Positions 15,925-24,953 of a stretch of 64,000 bases of DNA are shown piece by piece (within the stretch, counting starts at the first letter, position 1; every line of letters begins with the position of its first letter). Location of the stretch: the NCBI RefSeq assembly GCF_000711875.1, contig NZ_JONM01000002.1:314769-378768 (forward strand), in the 5' to 3' direction. The stretch is from Andreprevotia chitinilytica DSM 18519. GTDB lineage: Bacteria > Pseudomonadota > Gammaproteobacteria > Burkholderiales > Chitinibacteraceae. A program made the translations under genes and the position numbers. Under the pieces are notes generated by a model, which worked only from the letters and a program-made list of their open reading frames with translations, searched no databases and was not told the origin of the DNA.

Positions 15925-18267
15925 TCAGGACTGCTTGCGCGCCGCATCCGCAAAGCGCCGTGCCGCGTCGGCCGGGCTCATGTTGTCGTTGCCCCAGAAC
16001 TGGCCAACGATATCGAAGAACGCCAGGCGGGTTTCTTCCTGCACGGCCATGTTGTGCGCCCAGGATGGCACCAGCACGTTCTTGTTGGCGGCCTGGCTGA
16101 AGTCCTGCGCCGATTGTTTGGCGTAGGCGTCGTAGCGGCCCATCGGGACGTCGGTGCGGGCCGGGATGTTGCCTTTGTAGAGGTTGAAGGCTTCCTGGCC
16201 GTCCTGGCTCATCAGCAGCGTGACGAAATCGCGCTGCGCGGCGAGGGCGGCCGGGTCGGTGAGTTTGAACATGGTCAGCGTATCGGCGGCAAAGCTGAAA
16301 TCGCCCGATTGCGTCGGGGCTGGCCAGCAGAGGTAGTCGGTGCCTTGTGCCTTGCCGGCCTGCACGAACTCGGCCTTGGCCCAGTCGCCCATGATTTGCA
16401 GCACGGCGCGGCCGTTGATGACGTCGGCGGTGGCGAGGTTCCATTCGCGGCCGGCCGGGTCGGGCGTCACGTACGGTTTGAAGCGGCGCAGGATTTCCAG
16501 CGCGCGGATCATGGTCGGGCCGGTGAGGGCGCTTTGATCGAGCTTGCTGAAGGCCGAGCGGTAGAAATCTGCGCCCATGCCGACGGTAATGGCTTCGAAC
16601 GTGGTGGCGACCTGCCAGCTCTGTTCGCTGTGCGCCACCAGCGGGATGCCGCCTTGCTTGAATTTGTCCGCCATGGCGAAGAATTCGTCCCAGCTGGCGG
16701 GGGCGCGGTTGAAGCCGAAGCGTTTCGCCAGGGAGGCGTTCACCCACAACATATTGGTTCGCGCCACACCGAGCGGCACGGCAACGTATTTGCCATCGGC
16801 CTGGATCATTTGATCGAACACGGCCGGCAGGATGCTGGACCAGCGTTGCTCGCGGGCCAGATCGGTCAGGTCGGCACAGACGCCTTGCTTGGCCCAGTTC
16901 TGGATTTTCACGCCACCAATGGCGGCGGCAGTCGGCGGGTTGCCGGCTTGCACACGGTTCTTGAGCGAGGCCATCGGGTCGCCGCTGCCGGCACCGGCGT
17001 CCATCCAGTGGTGGCCTTGGTCGTTCAGGCGCTTTTTCAGTTCGAACACGGCTTTGGCTTCACTGGACGACAACCACCAGTGCAGCACTTCGATATCGGC
17101 GAGTTTGTATTTGCCGACGATCTCCAGCAGCCGCTCGGCTTGGCCATCCAGGTGATCCAGCGTCTGGGTGGACTGGCGCAAGGCGGAGTCGGTAGCCTGG
17201 GTCATGGTGCTGACCTGCTCGGCCGACTGCGCCATGGTGGTGGTGGCGGCGGATTGCTCCATGGTGGCGTCGGCGATCTGGCGCACGATGCCAACCACGT
17301 GATCCATGCGGCCGCCGATTTCCAGCATATGGCTGCGGGCTTCTTCGGCACGTTCCACGCTTTGCTTCACGCGTTCGGTGGTATGGCTCATGTTTTCGAC
17401 GGCGGCCTGGGTTTCCTTGCCGACCGATTCAATGCGCTTGGCGATGTCGATGGTGGCCTGGCCGGTGCGCTCGGCGAGTTTGCGAACTTCGTCGGCGACC
17501 ACGGCGAAACCACGGCCTTGTTCGCCGGCACGGGCGGCTTCGATGGCGGCGTTCAGCGCCAGCAGGTTGGTCTGGCCGGCGATGTCCTTGATGACGCCGA
17601 CGATGCTGCCGATTTCTTCCGAGCGTTGCGAGAGGCCATCCATGGTGATGGCAAGGGCGTGCATCGATTCCGATACATAGCCGACTTCTTCAGAGACGCG
17701 GCCGACGGCTTCGGCGCTTTCGCCGGAAAGATGTTGTGCATCTGCCACAGCGCCATCCACGTCGCGGGCATTGTCCGCAATGTGGGAGATGCTAACGGTG
17801 ATTTCTTCGACCGTGGCGGCGCTGGATGCGGCGTAGTCGGATTGCGTGCGCGTGTCTTTGGACATCTGCGCGGTGACGCGGGTCATCTCGTGCAGGTTGA
17901 GCGCCAAACCTTCCATCTCGCGCTGGACTTCGCGGAAGGCGGATTGCTGAGCGCCGATGAAAGCATTGAAGGCATTGGCCATCTCGCCGATTTCGTCGTC
18001 GCCGCCGGAGGGAACACGCAAGGAGAGGTCGCCGCCACCGCTGGCCAGCCGGCGCAGGGTTTCATGCATCTGGCCGACAGGTTTGAGCGCCAGATTGATG
18101 GTGACCACCATGACCGCGATGATGGCCGCAAGACAGACGAGGCCAATCAATAAGCCATAACTTCCGGCGTCATTCGGGTTGAACACGATGTAGCCGAGTG
18201 TGATGCCAAAGCCAATCACCGTGCTGGCACAAGCTGCGCCAAGAATCCGGGTCCGGATGGATGCCAT
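15925..18267 (-). CDS. Methyl-accepting chemotaxis protein fused to a C-terminal sugar-type solute-binding protein
   Basis: 780 residues in one uninterrupted frame. Two adjacent membrane helices (about 8-28 and 37-60) with almost no periplasmic loop are followed by HAMP (KPVGQMHETLRRLASGGGDL) and the chemoreceptor hairpin. The tip motif is intact ([36 protein letters not shown]). From about residue 385 it becomes an ABC-type family 1 solute-binding protein: IEVLHWWLSSSEAKAVFEL, PPTAAAIGGVKIQNWAKQG, WNLATADVINGRAVLQIMGDWAK, DFVTLLMSQDGQEAFNLYKGN. No membrane helix or signal precedes this half, so the binding domain should be cytoplasmic, the reverse of normal. An extended -10 (TGCTACTAT) lies on the minus strand near 18325-18333. 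The parts are certain; function is open. Confidence 0.93.
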   Translation of the reverse strand: MASIRTRILGAACASTVIGFGITLGYIVFNPNDAGSYGLLIGLVCLAAIIAVMVVTINLALKPVGQMHETLRRLASGGGDLSLRVPSGGDDEIGEMANAFNAFIGAQQSAFREVQREMEGLALNLHEMTRVTAQMSKDTRTQSDYAASSAATVEEITVSISHIADNARDVDGAVADAQHLSGESAEAVGRVSEEVGYVSESMHALAITMDGLSQRSEEIGSIVGVIKDIAGQTNLLALNAAIEAARAGEQGRGFAVVADEVRKLAERTGQATIDIAKRIESVGKETQAAVENMSHTTERVKQSVERAEEARSHMLEIGGRMDHVVGIVRQIADATMEQSAATTTMAQSAEQVSTMTQATDSALRQSTQTLDHLDGQAERLLEIVGKYKLADIEVLHWWLSSSEAKAVFELKKRLNDQGHHWMDAGAGSGDPMASLKNRVQAGNPPTAAAIGGVKIQNWAKQGVCADLTDLAREQRWSSILPAVFDQMIQADGKYVAVPLGVARTNMLWVNASLAKRFGFNRAPASWDEFFAMADKFKQGGIPLVAHSEQSWQVATTFEAITVGMGADFYRSAFSKLDQSALTGPTMIRALEILRRFKPYVTPDPAGREWNLATADVINGRAVLQIMGDWAKAEFVQAGKAQGTDYLCWPAPTQSGDFSFAADTLTMFKLTDPAALAAQRDFVTLLMSQDGQEAFNLYKGNIPARTDVPMGRYDAYAKQSAQDFSQAANKNVLVPSWAHNMAVQEETRLAFFDIVGQFWGNDNMSPADAARRFADAARKQS

Positions 18268-18513
18268 GTTTTACTCCCTTTCGATACGGGTAAGGCGTCG
18301 GTTGACAGACGGTATCCCGTTTCGATAGTAGCATTTTTACGTTAAAAACTTACAAGACTAGGATTCTCCCTAGATCATCTTCGTGCTAAGGGCTTGTCAT
18401 GGACGGGTCTGAAAAAGCCGTCTGTTGTCCTTGTTTTTGTTGCTGCCTGTGCGGGTTAGCCCGGGATTTGTTCTGTTAGCCTAGGTCATTCTGACGCCGG
18501 AAATGCCATAGTC

Positions 18514-19821
18514 ATGTCAAAAAAAATTCATTACAGCTGGGTGGTGGCAGCGGTCACCTTTCTCACGCTGTTGATCGGTGCCGGTGCGCGGGCCACGCCG
18601 GGCATCCTGATGATTCCGCTGGGGCAGGAGTTCGGCTGGTCGCGTGCCACCATTTCGCTGGCGGTGGCGATCAATATCGCGCTGTACGGATTGATGGGGC
18701 CGTTCTCGGCTGGCTTGATCGAGCGCTTCGGCCTGCGCCGCTGCATGGTCGCCGCGCTACTGATTCTGGCAAGCGGCATTGGCCTGACCACGCAGATGCA
18801 TCAGGTCTGGCAGTTGATCGTGCTGTGGGGGATCGTCGTTGGCGTGGGCTCGGGCATGACGGCGCTGGTGCTGGCGGCGGTGGTCTCAACGCGCTGGTTT
18901 ACCGCCAAGCGCGGCACGGTGATGGGGGCGTTTTCTGCCAGCACAGCTACCGGGCAGCTGATCTTTTTGCCGGTGTTGGCGCATCTGGCTGTCGGTTACG
19001 GCTGGCGGGCAGCGACCCTGACCGTGGCCGCGGCGGCATTGGTGATGGCGGTGGTGGTGGCGATCTTCATCCGCAACCGGCCGGTGGATGTCGGGCTGCG
19101 GCCCTACGGGGAATCTGAAGACACGCCGCTTGAGCCGATCCGCCCGGCGGCCGGTTCGCCATTCAAACTGGCAATCGATGCCTTGTTCCGTGGTTTGAAA
19201 ACGCCGGTGTTCTGGTTGCTGGCCGGTACCTTCTTCGTGTGCGGCGCGTCGACCAACGGTTTGATCCAGACCCATCTGATTCCGGCGTGCGCGGATCAGG
19301 GCATTCCGGAAATTACGGCGGCGGGATTGCTGGCGATGATGGGCTTGTTCGATTTTGCCGGTACGACCTTGTCGGGCTGGCTGAGTGATCGGTGGGACAA
19401 CCGCAAGCTGCTGGCCTGGTATTACGGCTTGCGCGGCTTGTCGCTGCTGTATCTGCCGTATGCGTTCGGGCTGGTGTACAGCGGGCTGGCGGATTACGGG
19501 GTGTCGCCGTTTTATGGGCTGGGTGTGTTTGCGATTTTCTACGGGCTGGACTGGATCGCGACTGTGCCGCCAACGGTGCGGCTGGCTACCCAAGCGTTTG
19601 GAAAGGAGCAGGTCGGACTGTACTTCGGCTGGATTTCCGCATCGCATCAGCTGGGCGCGGCAGGTATTGCCTTTGCCGCTGGCGTGTTACGGGTGGAGAT
19701 GGGCAGCTACCGGACTGCCTTCCTGGTGGCCGGCGTGCTGTGCATGGCGGCGGCCGGCATGGCGCTGATGATCGGGCGCGGCCGGTTTATCGCTGTGCCG
19801 CAGCCAGCCTCTGCGGGGTAA
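18514..19821 (+). CDS. Major facilitator superfamily transporter
   Basis: 435 residues, about 12 membrane helices. The N-terminal half has HYSWVVAAVTFLTLLIGAG and LGQEFGWSRATISLAVAIN, reminiscent of the oxalate/formate and monocarboxylate porter branches. The loop 2-3 motif region reads GLIERFGLRRCMVAAL, and a central cytoplasmic loop follows RNRPVDVGLRPYGESEDTP. GWLSDRWDNRKLL in the second half is the duplicated loop motif. The substrate is not evident. The gene ends inside the 3' end of modC on the opposite strand (35-base convergent overlap). Confidence 0.9.
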   Translation: MSKKIHYSWVVAAVTFLTLLIGAGARATPGILMIPLGQEFGWSRATISLAVAINIALYGLMGPFSAGLIERFGLRRCMVAALLILASGIGLTTQMHQVWQLIVLWGIVVGVGSGMTALVLAAVVSTRWFTAKRGTVMGAFSASTATGQLIFLPVLAHLAVGYGWRAATLTVAAAALVMAVVVAIFIRNRPVDVGLRPYGESEDTPLEPIRPAAGSPFKLAIDALFRGLKTPVFWLLAGTFFVCGASTNGLIQTHLIPACADQGIPEITAAGLLAMMGLFDFAGTTLSGWLSDRWDNRKLLAWYYGLRGLSLLYLPYAFGLVYSGLADYGVSPFYGLGVFAIFYGLDWIATVPPTVRLATQAFGKEQVGLYFGWISASHQLGAAGIAFAAGVLRVEMGSYRTAFLVAGVLCMAAAGMALMIGRGRFIAVPQPASAG

Positions 19822-20638
19822 GTTCGAGCGGGGCGCCGGCGAACAGCGTCGGCATTTCGGCAGCGGCCAGTTGCAGGCGCAGCACGCCGCCGCCGATCGA
19901 AACCAGTACGTGGTCATGTTCAATCGTCAGCACGATGCCCACCGGGTGGCCGCCAAGTAGCACGGCGGTTGGTGTGCCACGCGTAACGACGCGGCCGGCA
20001 TCGAGTTGCCACACTTCATCGGCGATGCGGACGATCTCCGCCACATCGTGGCTGGCCACGATCAGCGTGAAGCCGCGTTCGCGCTGCAAATCGCGCAGAC
20101 GATCCTGTACCCGTACGCGTAACGCGGCGTCCTGCGCGGAGAGCGGTTCATCCAGTAATAACAGTGGCGCGCGGCGGGCCAATGCCCGTGCCAGTGCCAG
20201 CCGCTGCTGCTGACCTCCGGACAACGCAGCCGGCTTGCGTCGGGCGAAGCCTTCCAGCTCGACCCGTTCCAGCAGTTCCATCGCCTCGGCGGGCGTTGCG
20301 CCGGCAAATTCGAGTTGCGTCAGCGCAGGCATGTTGGGGAATAGCGCGGCTTGCTGGAATTGCATGCCGATCAGCCGGTGTTCGGTGGGGCGGTCGACGT
20401 GGCGGTCAGCATCGAACCAGAGCGCGTTGCCGATGGTGATTCGACCGGCATCCGGGGGCGTCAGGCCGGCGAGCATGCGCAGTACGGTGGTCTTGCCGGA
20501 GCCGGATGGGCCGAACAGCGCGAGGGTCTGGCCGGCCTCGATACGGCCGGCGATAGCCAGCGGCAAGCCACCGTTCGCGCCATGCAGGGTTTTGGTCAGT
20601 TCAAATTCGAGTACGTGGGTCATGGCGGATGGGTTCAT
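19787..20638 (-). CDS. modC: Molybdate ABC transporter ATP-binding protein ModC, short form
   Basis: About 283 residues. The ATPase has Walker A FGPSGSGKTTVLRML, signature LSGGQQQRLALARAL, Walker B LLLLDEPLSAQD and the switch His in IVASHDVAEI. The C-terminal region is only about 60 residues and reads like a single reduced TOBE/Mop barrel (VGIVLTIEHDHVLVSIGG), whereas typical ModC is about 350. I place the start at ATG 20638, which overlaps the modB stop by 4 bases (ATGA). MTHVLEFEL at 20623 is the alternative; the frame open to 20698 runs inside modB. Its end overlaps the convergent MFS gene by 35 bases. Confidence 0.88.
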   Translation of the reverse strand: MNPSAMTHVLEFELTKTLHGANGGLPLAIAGRIEAGQTLALFGPSGSGKTTVLRMLAGLTPPDAGRITIGNALWFDADRHVDRPTEHRLIGMQFQQAALFPNMPALTQLEFAGATPAEAMELLERVELEGFARRKPAALSGGQQQRLALARALARRAPLLLLDEPLSAQDAALRVRVQDRLRDLQRERGFTLIVASHDVAEIVRIADEVWQLDAGRVVTRGTPTAVLLGGHPVGIVLTIEHDHVLVSIGGGVLRLQLAAAEMPTLFAGAPLELTPQRLAAAQR

Positions 20639-21294
20639 TGCCCGCGCTGCCGCTTGAAGACATACAAGCCAATCACCACGGCGAAGCTCAGCGCACACAA
20701 GATGCCGGCGTAGCTGTGCGCGGCGGCGTAGTTGAGGCTTTCCACATCGTTGTAAATGGCGATCGATGCCACGCGGGTCACACCGGGGATGTTGCCGCCG
20801 ATCATCAGCACTACGCCGAACTCACCCACCGTGTGCGCAAACGCCAGTACACCGCCAGACAGCAGCGCGCCCTTGGCATTGGGTAGCAACACATGGGCGA
20901 GGATGTCGCGGCGATGTTTGCCGAGGGTGCGCGCCGCTTCCACCCACTGCGCCGGCAAGGCTTCAAACCCGGCTTGCAGCGGTTGCACCATGAAGGGCAG
21001 GCTGAAAATCACTGAGGCAATCACAAGGCCGGTAAAGCTGAATACCAGCCGGATGCCGAACACGTGTTCGATCCATTGCCCGAAGGCGTTGGCGGGGCTA
21101 AAGGCCAGCAGCAGATAGAAGCCGAGCACGGATGGTGGCAGTACCAGCGGCATGGCCAGCAGCGCTTCGGCCAGCGGCTTGAAGCGGCTCTTGGTCAGTG
21201 CGAGCCAGCCGGCCAAGGGCACGCCGAGCACGAACAGGATCGCCGTGGTGACGAGCGCTAGGCGCAGGGTAAGCAGGAGCGGTTGCCAATCCAT
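20635..21294 (-). CDS. modB: Molybdate ABC transporter permease ModB
   Basis: 219 residues with five to six membrane helices, the standard ModB size. GYLLL-type helix PSVLGFYLLLAFSP, the loop VQPLQAGFEALPAQWVEAARTLG and the EAA-type contact region HTVGEFGVVLMIGGNIPGVT with SIAIYNDVESLNY are diagnostic for molybdate/tungstate permeases. It is followed by modC with a 4-base overlap. No modA-type binding protein gene lies nearby, so the periplasmic partner must be elsewhere. A GTAAC/GTTAC inverted pair about 20 bases apart (21342-21371) precedes the gene and could be a regulatory site. Confidence 0.9.
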   Translation of the reverse strand: MDWQPLLLTLRLALVTTAILFVLGVPLAGWLALTKSRFKPLAEALLAMPLVLPPSVLGFYLLLAFSPANAFGQWIEHVFGIRLVFSFTGLVIASVIFSLPFMVQPLQAGFEALPAQWVEAARTLGKHRRDILAHVLLPNAKGALLSGGVLAFAHTVGEFGVVLMIGGNIPGVTRVASIAIYNDVESLNYAAAHSYAGILCALSFAVVIGLYVFKRQRGQ

Positions 21295-21456
21295 CGGTTG
21301 CTTCGGTTCGGGTCTGAGGGTTCTGATCGGGTTAGAGGGCTGTAACCGCGGTGCAGCTGCCAGCAGTTACAAGCCGCCCATTGTCGCTGGATAAAGGCGC
21401 GGGCGCACCTCGGGTGTCTTATATAATGCCGGTGTCTTGGGTTGGAGGGGACTGGT

Positions 21457-22011
21457 GTGGTTGGATTGTTTGAGCAGGAAGGGGGCAGCTTTGAAGCGCC
21501 GATCGAGATGTTGATCACCTGCCACGACAAGATCAGGCGCTTTGCCGCGTTGACCGCCAAGCTCGCCGAACATCTGGAACGCCGTGGTTGTGACGATGTA
21601 GCGCAGGATGCGGCGCGTGGCATCTTGCGGTATTTCGATATCGCCGCGCCGCTGCACCATCAAGATGAAGAAGACGATCTGTTCCCCGCCTTGCTGGCTT
21701 GTGCCGAGCCGGCATTGCGAGCAGAAATCCTGGCCCTCTCGGCCGAACACCTTGAGCTGGATGCCTTGTGGCTGCGCGTGCGGGCGGCGCTGCAGCTGAT
21801 TGTTGGCGGGGAATCGGGGGCGAGCGAGGGGGCTACGCTGCCGCGAGATTTGGCCGAAGAATTCGCCCGGCGCTACCCGCAACATGCCGCGCGCGAGGAA
21901 AACGATGTCTATCCCCATGTGGGCCGTTTGCTGGATGCGGCAACGCTGGCCGGTATTGGTGCCAGAATGGAAAAACGACGCCAGCCACCGGTCTCGATCA
22001 GTGGTCGCTAA
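21457..22011 (+). CDS. Hemerythrin-like HHE-domain protein
   Basis: About 184 residues. Non-heme di-iron ligands fit the HHE pattern: MLITCHDKIRRF, DIAAPLHHQDEEDDLFPAL, SAEHLELDALW and RRYPQHAAREENDVYPHV. Such cytosolic proteins bind oxygen or nitric oxide or buffer iron. I start at GTG 21457 because GGAGGGG lies 6 bases upstream; an in-frame TTG at 21442 is less likely. The gene is divergent from modB, with about 160 bases between. Confidence 0.85.
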   Translation: MVGLFEQEGGSFEAPIEMLITCHDKIRRFAALTAKLAEHLERRGCDDVAQDAARGILRYFDIAAPLHHQDEEDDLFPALLACAEPALRAEILALSAEHLELDALWLRVRAALQLIVGGESGASEGATLPRDLAEEFARRYPQHAAREENDVYPHVGRLLDAATLAGIGARMEKRRQPPVSISGR

Positions 22012-22229
22012 TTTACTTTCCGAGAAAGCTTTCTTGACGACTCGCCCTGTATGTAATCTGATTCTGAAACCGCCGCGACAGGCGCTATAAATAAGCAAAT
22101 CGCGCTATTTTTCGGGGGATGTGTCGCCATTTTGACGTCGACAAAGCCTTACAATTTGTGCCAGCCGTATTCGCCGTTTATGCTCGAAGTCGACCGCCAT
22201 TACACTTGATTCGATTCAAATAAAATACC

Positions 22230-24680
22230 GTGCTTCACTCATTGGACCGCCGTTTCAGTCAGTTTTACCAAGCCAACCGTCTGGCATGGCGTCTGGTTGC
22301 AGCCGTAGTCATCACCAGCTTCGTCGTTACGCTGTCGTTGACGTTCTTCCTGGTCAAACAGGAATACCAGCGCAGCCTCGCGCAAATCAGCACGGATCTG
22401 AATACGCTCGCCCGCAGCGTGACGCCGCAATTGGCGTCCAATCTCTGGCTGGTCAACACCGAAGCAGTCCACACCCAACTCAATTCCCTGCTGCAGACCA
22501 AGGCGGTCAACTGGGTCGAACTGGTTGAACCGGATGGCACGCGCTATCAGGTCGGCGCGCTCAATGGCGACCCGCATAACGTCATCAGCAAGACCTACCC
22601 CGTTAATTACAATCACCCGCTGACCGGCAAATCGGTGCGGCTGGGTGAGTTGCGCCTCGTCAACACGCTGGATGGCCTCGAATCGCAGCTGACTTCGCAA
22701 GTGAAGCGGATGCTGCTGTTGCTTGGCTCCGGCATGGGCGCTTCGGCGCTGTGCTTCCTGTGGCTGTACCACCGCCTGATTGCGCGCCATTTGAGCCATA
22801 TCGCCGATTACACCCGCAAGTTCAATTACGAACGCTTGTCTGCGCCGCTCGATCTGGCACGGCCGGGCAATAGCCAGGATGAGTTGCAGGCGCTGACTGA
22901 TGCGTTCAACACTATGCGGCAGAACCTGCAGCAGGGGATCGAAGACCGCGATGCGGCACAGCGCGAGCTGTTCCAGGAAAAAGAGCTGGCCGAGGTCACG
23001 CTGATTTCGGTGGCCGATGCCATCGTCACGACGACCGCCGATGGCTACGTCAAGCTGCTGAACCCGGCGGCGGAGAAATTGATTGGCTGGAGCTTCGCCG
23101 AAGCCAAGGGGCTGCCGATTGGCGATGTGCTGGTCACGGCCGCTGACGCGCAAGGCCCGCGTTTGTCGCGACTGATGCAGGCGGCGCAGGCCTCCAGCAA
23201 GCGGCAGCAGCGCGACAAGGCCACGTTGATCAACCGCAATGGCGACCGGTTCATTGTGGAGGTCGCCATCGCCTCGATCAGCGATTGGGACGGCCGCCGC
23301 ATTGGTTACGTGGTGGCCTTGCATGATGTGAGTGCCGCCGAAGCGTTGACCGCGCGGCTGGCCTATCAGGCCACACATGATGAATTGACTGGCCTGACCA
23401 ACCGGCGTGGTTTCATGAGTGCGCTGGTGCAGGCGAATGAGGCCGTCAAGCTGACCGGCGCACGCCGCATGCTGATGCAGATCGATCTGGATCAATTCAA
23501 GCTCGTCAACGACACCTGCGGCCATCAGGCTGGCGATGAATTGCTGCGCCAGCTGGCGCGCATGCTGCTGGAGCTGCTGCCGGAAAACGCCTTGATCGGC
23601 CGGCTGGGCGGCGACGAATTCGGCGTGCTGCTGAGCGATCTGGATGAAGCCGAGGCGCAAGTGATTGCGATGCAGGTGCTGGTGGCGCTGGAGCAATACC
23701 GCTTCGTCTGGCTGGATCGCCCCTTCACCGTGACCGGCAGTCTGGGCATGGTGCGCATGGATCAGGAATGCTCCACGCCGCAGGAAGCCATGAGCCGCGC
23801 CGACGTGGCTTGCTTTGCCGCGAAGGAAGCGGGCCGCAACCGGTTCTCGTGGTATCGCGGCGGCGAGGAAGACCTGCAGAGTCGCCACAACGAGCTGCAA
23901 CTGTTGTCCACCTTGCGGCAAGCGGCCGAGACCAACCGCTTCAAGCTGCATTACCAGCCGATCGTGCCGACCCTCGGCCAACACGCGATCCCGCATTACG
24001 AAGTGCTGCTGCGGCTGGAAGACGAGAAGGGCCGCCTCATTTCCCCCGGGGCGTTCATTCCGGCCGCAGAGCGTTATGACTTGATGGCGACCATCGATCG
24101 CTGGGTGGTGGCGCACGTACTGGATGAGCTATCGATCCGTCAGGCCCGTGGCGAGGTCTTGCCGGAGTTGTCGGTGAACCTGTCCGGCAAGTCGCTCAAC
24201 CGGCAGACGCTGGCGTTCGTGCTGGAACGATTGGATGAAAACCCGGTGCCGGCCGACCGCATCTGCTTTGAAATCACCGAAACCAGCGCGATTGCGAATA
24301 TCAAGGAATCGTCGCTGTTTATCGAAGCCTTGCGCGCCCGTGGCTGCCGCTTTGCGCTGGATGATTTCGGCAGCGGCTTCTCGTCCTTCACCTATCTGAA
24401 GACGCTGAACGTGGATTACCTGAAGATCGACGGTAGCCTGGTGCGTGACGTGGCCGAGGATGACGTGAGCCGGCAGATGGTGCTGGCGGTGAATCGCATC
24501 GCGCATGCAATGGGTCGCAAGACGATTGCCGAGTATGTCGAGAACGAAGCCATCGTGCGGGTGCTGCAGGAGATAGGCGTCGACTATCTGCAGGGCTTCC
24601 ATATTGGTCGGCCGGAGCCCGCCATTGCCGGTCGCCCGCTGGCTTCACCGTATGGTGAGGTCAAGGTGAGTGGGGTGTGA
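22230..24680 (+). CDS. GGDEF-EAL protein with periplasmic sensor, HAMP and PAS
   Basis: 816 residues from a GTG start with little ribosome site. Membrane helices at about 21-42 and 161-183 flank a small periplasmic sensor (ASNLWLVNTEAVHTQLNSLL resembles CHASE-like domains). HAMP, PAS (VADAIVTTTADGYVKLLNPAAEKLIGW), GGDEF and EAL domains follow. GGDEF is intact (GRLGGDEFGVLL) but no RxxD inhibitory site precedes it (LPENALIG). The EAL half keeps all key residues: YEVLLRLE, LSVNLSGKS, FEITETSAI, FALDDFGSGFSSF, DYLKIDGSLV, TIAEYVEN, DYLQGFHIG. It is probably a net c-di-GMP phosphodiesterase, or bifunctional. Confidence 0.93.
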   Translation: MLHSLDRRFSQFYQANRLAWRLVAAVVITSFVVTLSLTFFLVKQEYQRSLAQISTDLNTLARSVTPQLASNLWLVNTEAVHTQLNSLLQTKAVNWVELVEPDGTRYQVGALNGDPHNVISKTYPVNYNHPLTGKSVRLGELRLVNTLDGLESQLTSQVKRMLLLLGSGMGASALCFLWLYHRLIARHLSHIADYTRKFNYERLSAPLDLARPGNSQDELQALTDAFNTMRQNLQQGIEDRDAAQRELFQEKELAEVTLISVADAIVTTTADGYVKLLNPAAEKLIGWSFAEAKGLPIGDVLVTAADAQGPRLSRLMQAAQASSKRQQRDKATLINRNGDRFIVEVAIASISDWDGRRIGYVVALHDVSAAEALTARLAYQATHDELTGLTNRRGFMSALVQANEAVKLTGARRMLMQIDLDQFKLVNDTCGHQAGDELLRQLARMLLELLPENALIGRLGGDEFGVLLSDLDEAEAQVIAMQVLVALEQYRFVWLDRPFTVTGSLGMVRMDQECSTPQEAMSRADVACFAAKEAGRNRFSWYRGGEEDLQSRHNELQLLSTLRQAAETNRFKLHYQPIVPTLGQHAIPHYEVLLRLEDEKGRLISPGAFIPAAERYDLMATIDRWVVAHVLDELSIRQARGEVLPELSVNLSGKSLNRQTLAFVLERLDENPVPADRICFEITETSAIANIKESSLFIEALRARGCRFALDDFGSGFSSFTYLKTLNVDYLKIDGSLVRDVAEDDVSRQMVLAVNRIAHAMGRKTIAEYVENEAIVRVLQEIGVDYLQGFHIGRPEPAIAGRPLASPYGEVKVSGV

Positions 24681-24696
24681 GTACAGCCCTGCTCCA

Positions 24697-24732
24697 AACA
24701 ATAACGGCCGCGATTGCGGCCGTTATTGTTTT
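24697..24732 (+). terminator. Rho-independent terminator
   Basis: AAACAATAACGGCCGC / GCGGCCGTTATTGTTT is a 16-bp perfect stem with GATT loop, 17 bases after the GGDEF-EAL stop, followed by TTA. Works on either strand. Confidence 0.9.
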
Positions 24733-24736
24733 AAAT

Positions 24737-24874
24737 CCCCTCGCCCTTGCGTGCAAGGCTTCAGATTTGCTCAGCTATGAGTGGGAGAGGGTTAGGAAGA
24801 GGGTGCTAGCAAAGAACGCTGCCCTTGGTATGACCCCCCCCCCCAGCCCCTCTCCCACAAGTGTGAGAGGGGAG
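24737..24874. repeat. Palindromic repeat, family B
   Basis: CCCCTCGCCC... GTGGGAGAGGGTTAGGAAGAGG ... CCCCAGCCCCTCTCCCACAA ... GAGAGGGGAG. It contains a run of 11 C at 24834-24844. Convergent intergenic location, directly followed by a family A copy, as at 7909-8153 but in the opposite order. Confidence 0.85.
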
Positions 24875-24881
24875 CAAATAT

Positions 24882-24953
24882 GTAGCCCGGACACCTTTGG
24901 TGGCCGGGGTTTGCTTGACACCATCTCACCCCGGCCGGCTATACGTACGGCTA
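24882..24953. repeat. Palindromic repeat, family A, degraded copy
   Basis: Left arm GTAGCCCGGACACC... and interior GGCCGGGG / CCCCGGCC match family A, but the right arm is decayed (GGCTATACGTACGGCTAG). The stop codon of the leftward gene (24951-24953) is inside this edge, so the element may have supplied it. Confidence 0.65.

Noticed and set aside
16054-18153. 699-residue rightward open frame
   Set aside because: Antisense shadow of the MCP-SBP fusion in GC-rich DNA; Gly/Ala/His-rich with no domain, and the opposite frame has certain MCP and SBP motifs.
22239-24116. 625-residue leftward open frame
   Set aside because: Antisense shadow of the GGDEF-EAL gene, rich in His/Gln/Arg, no domain.
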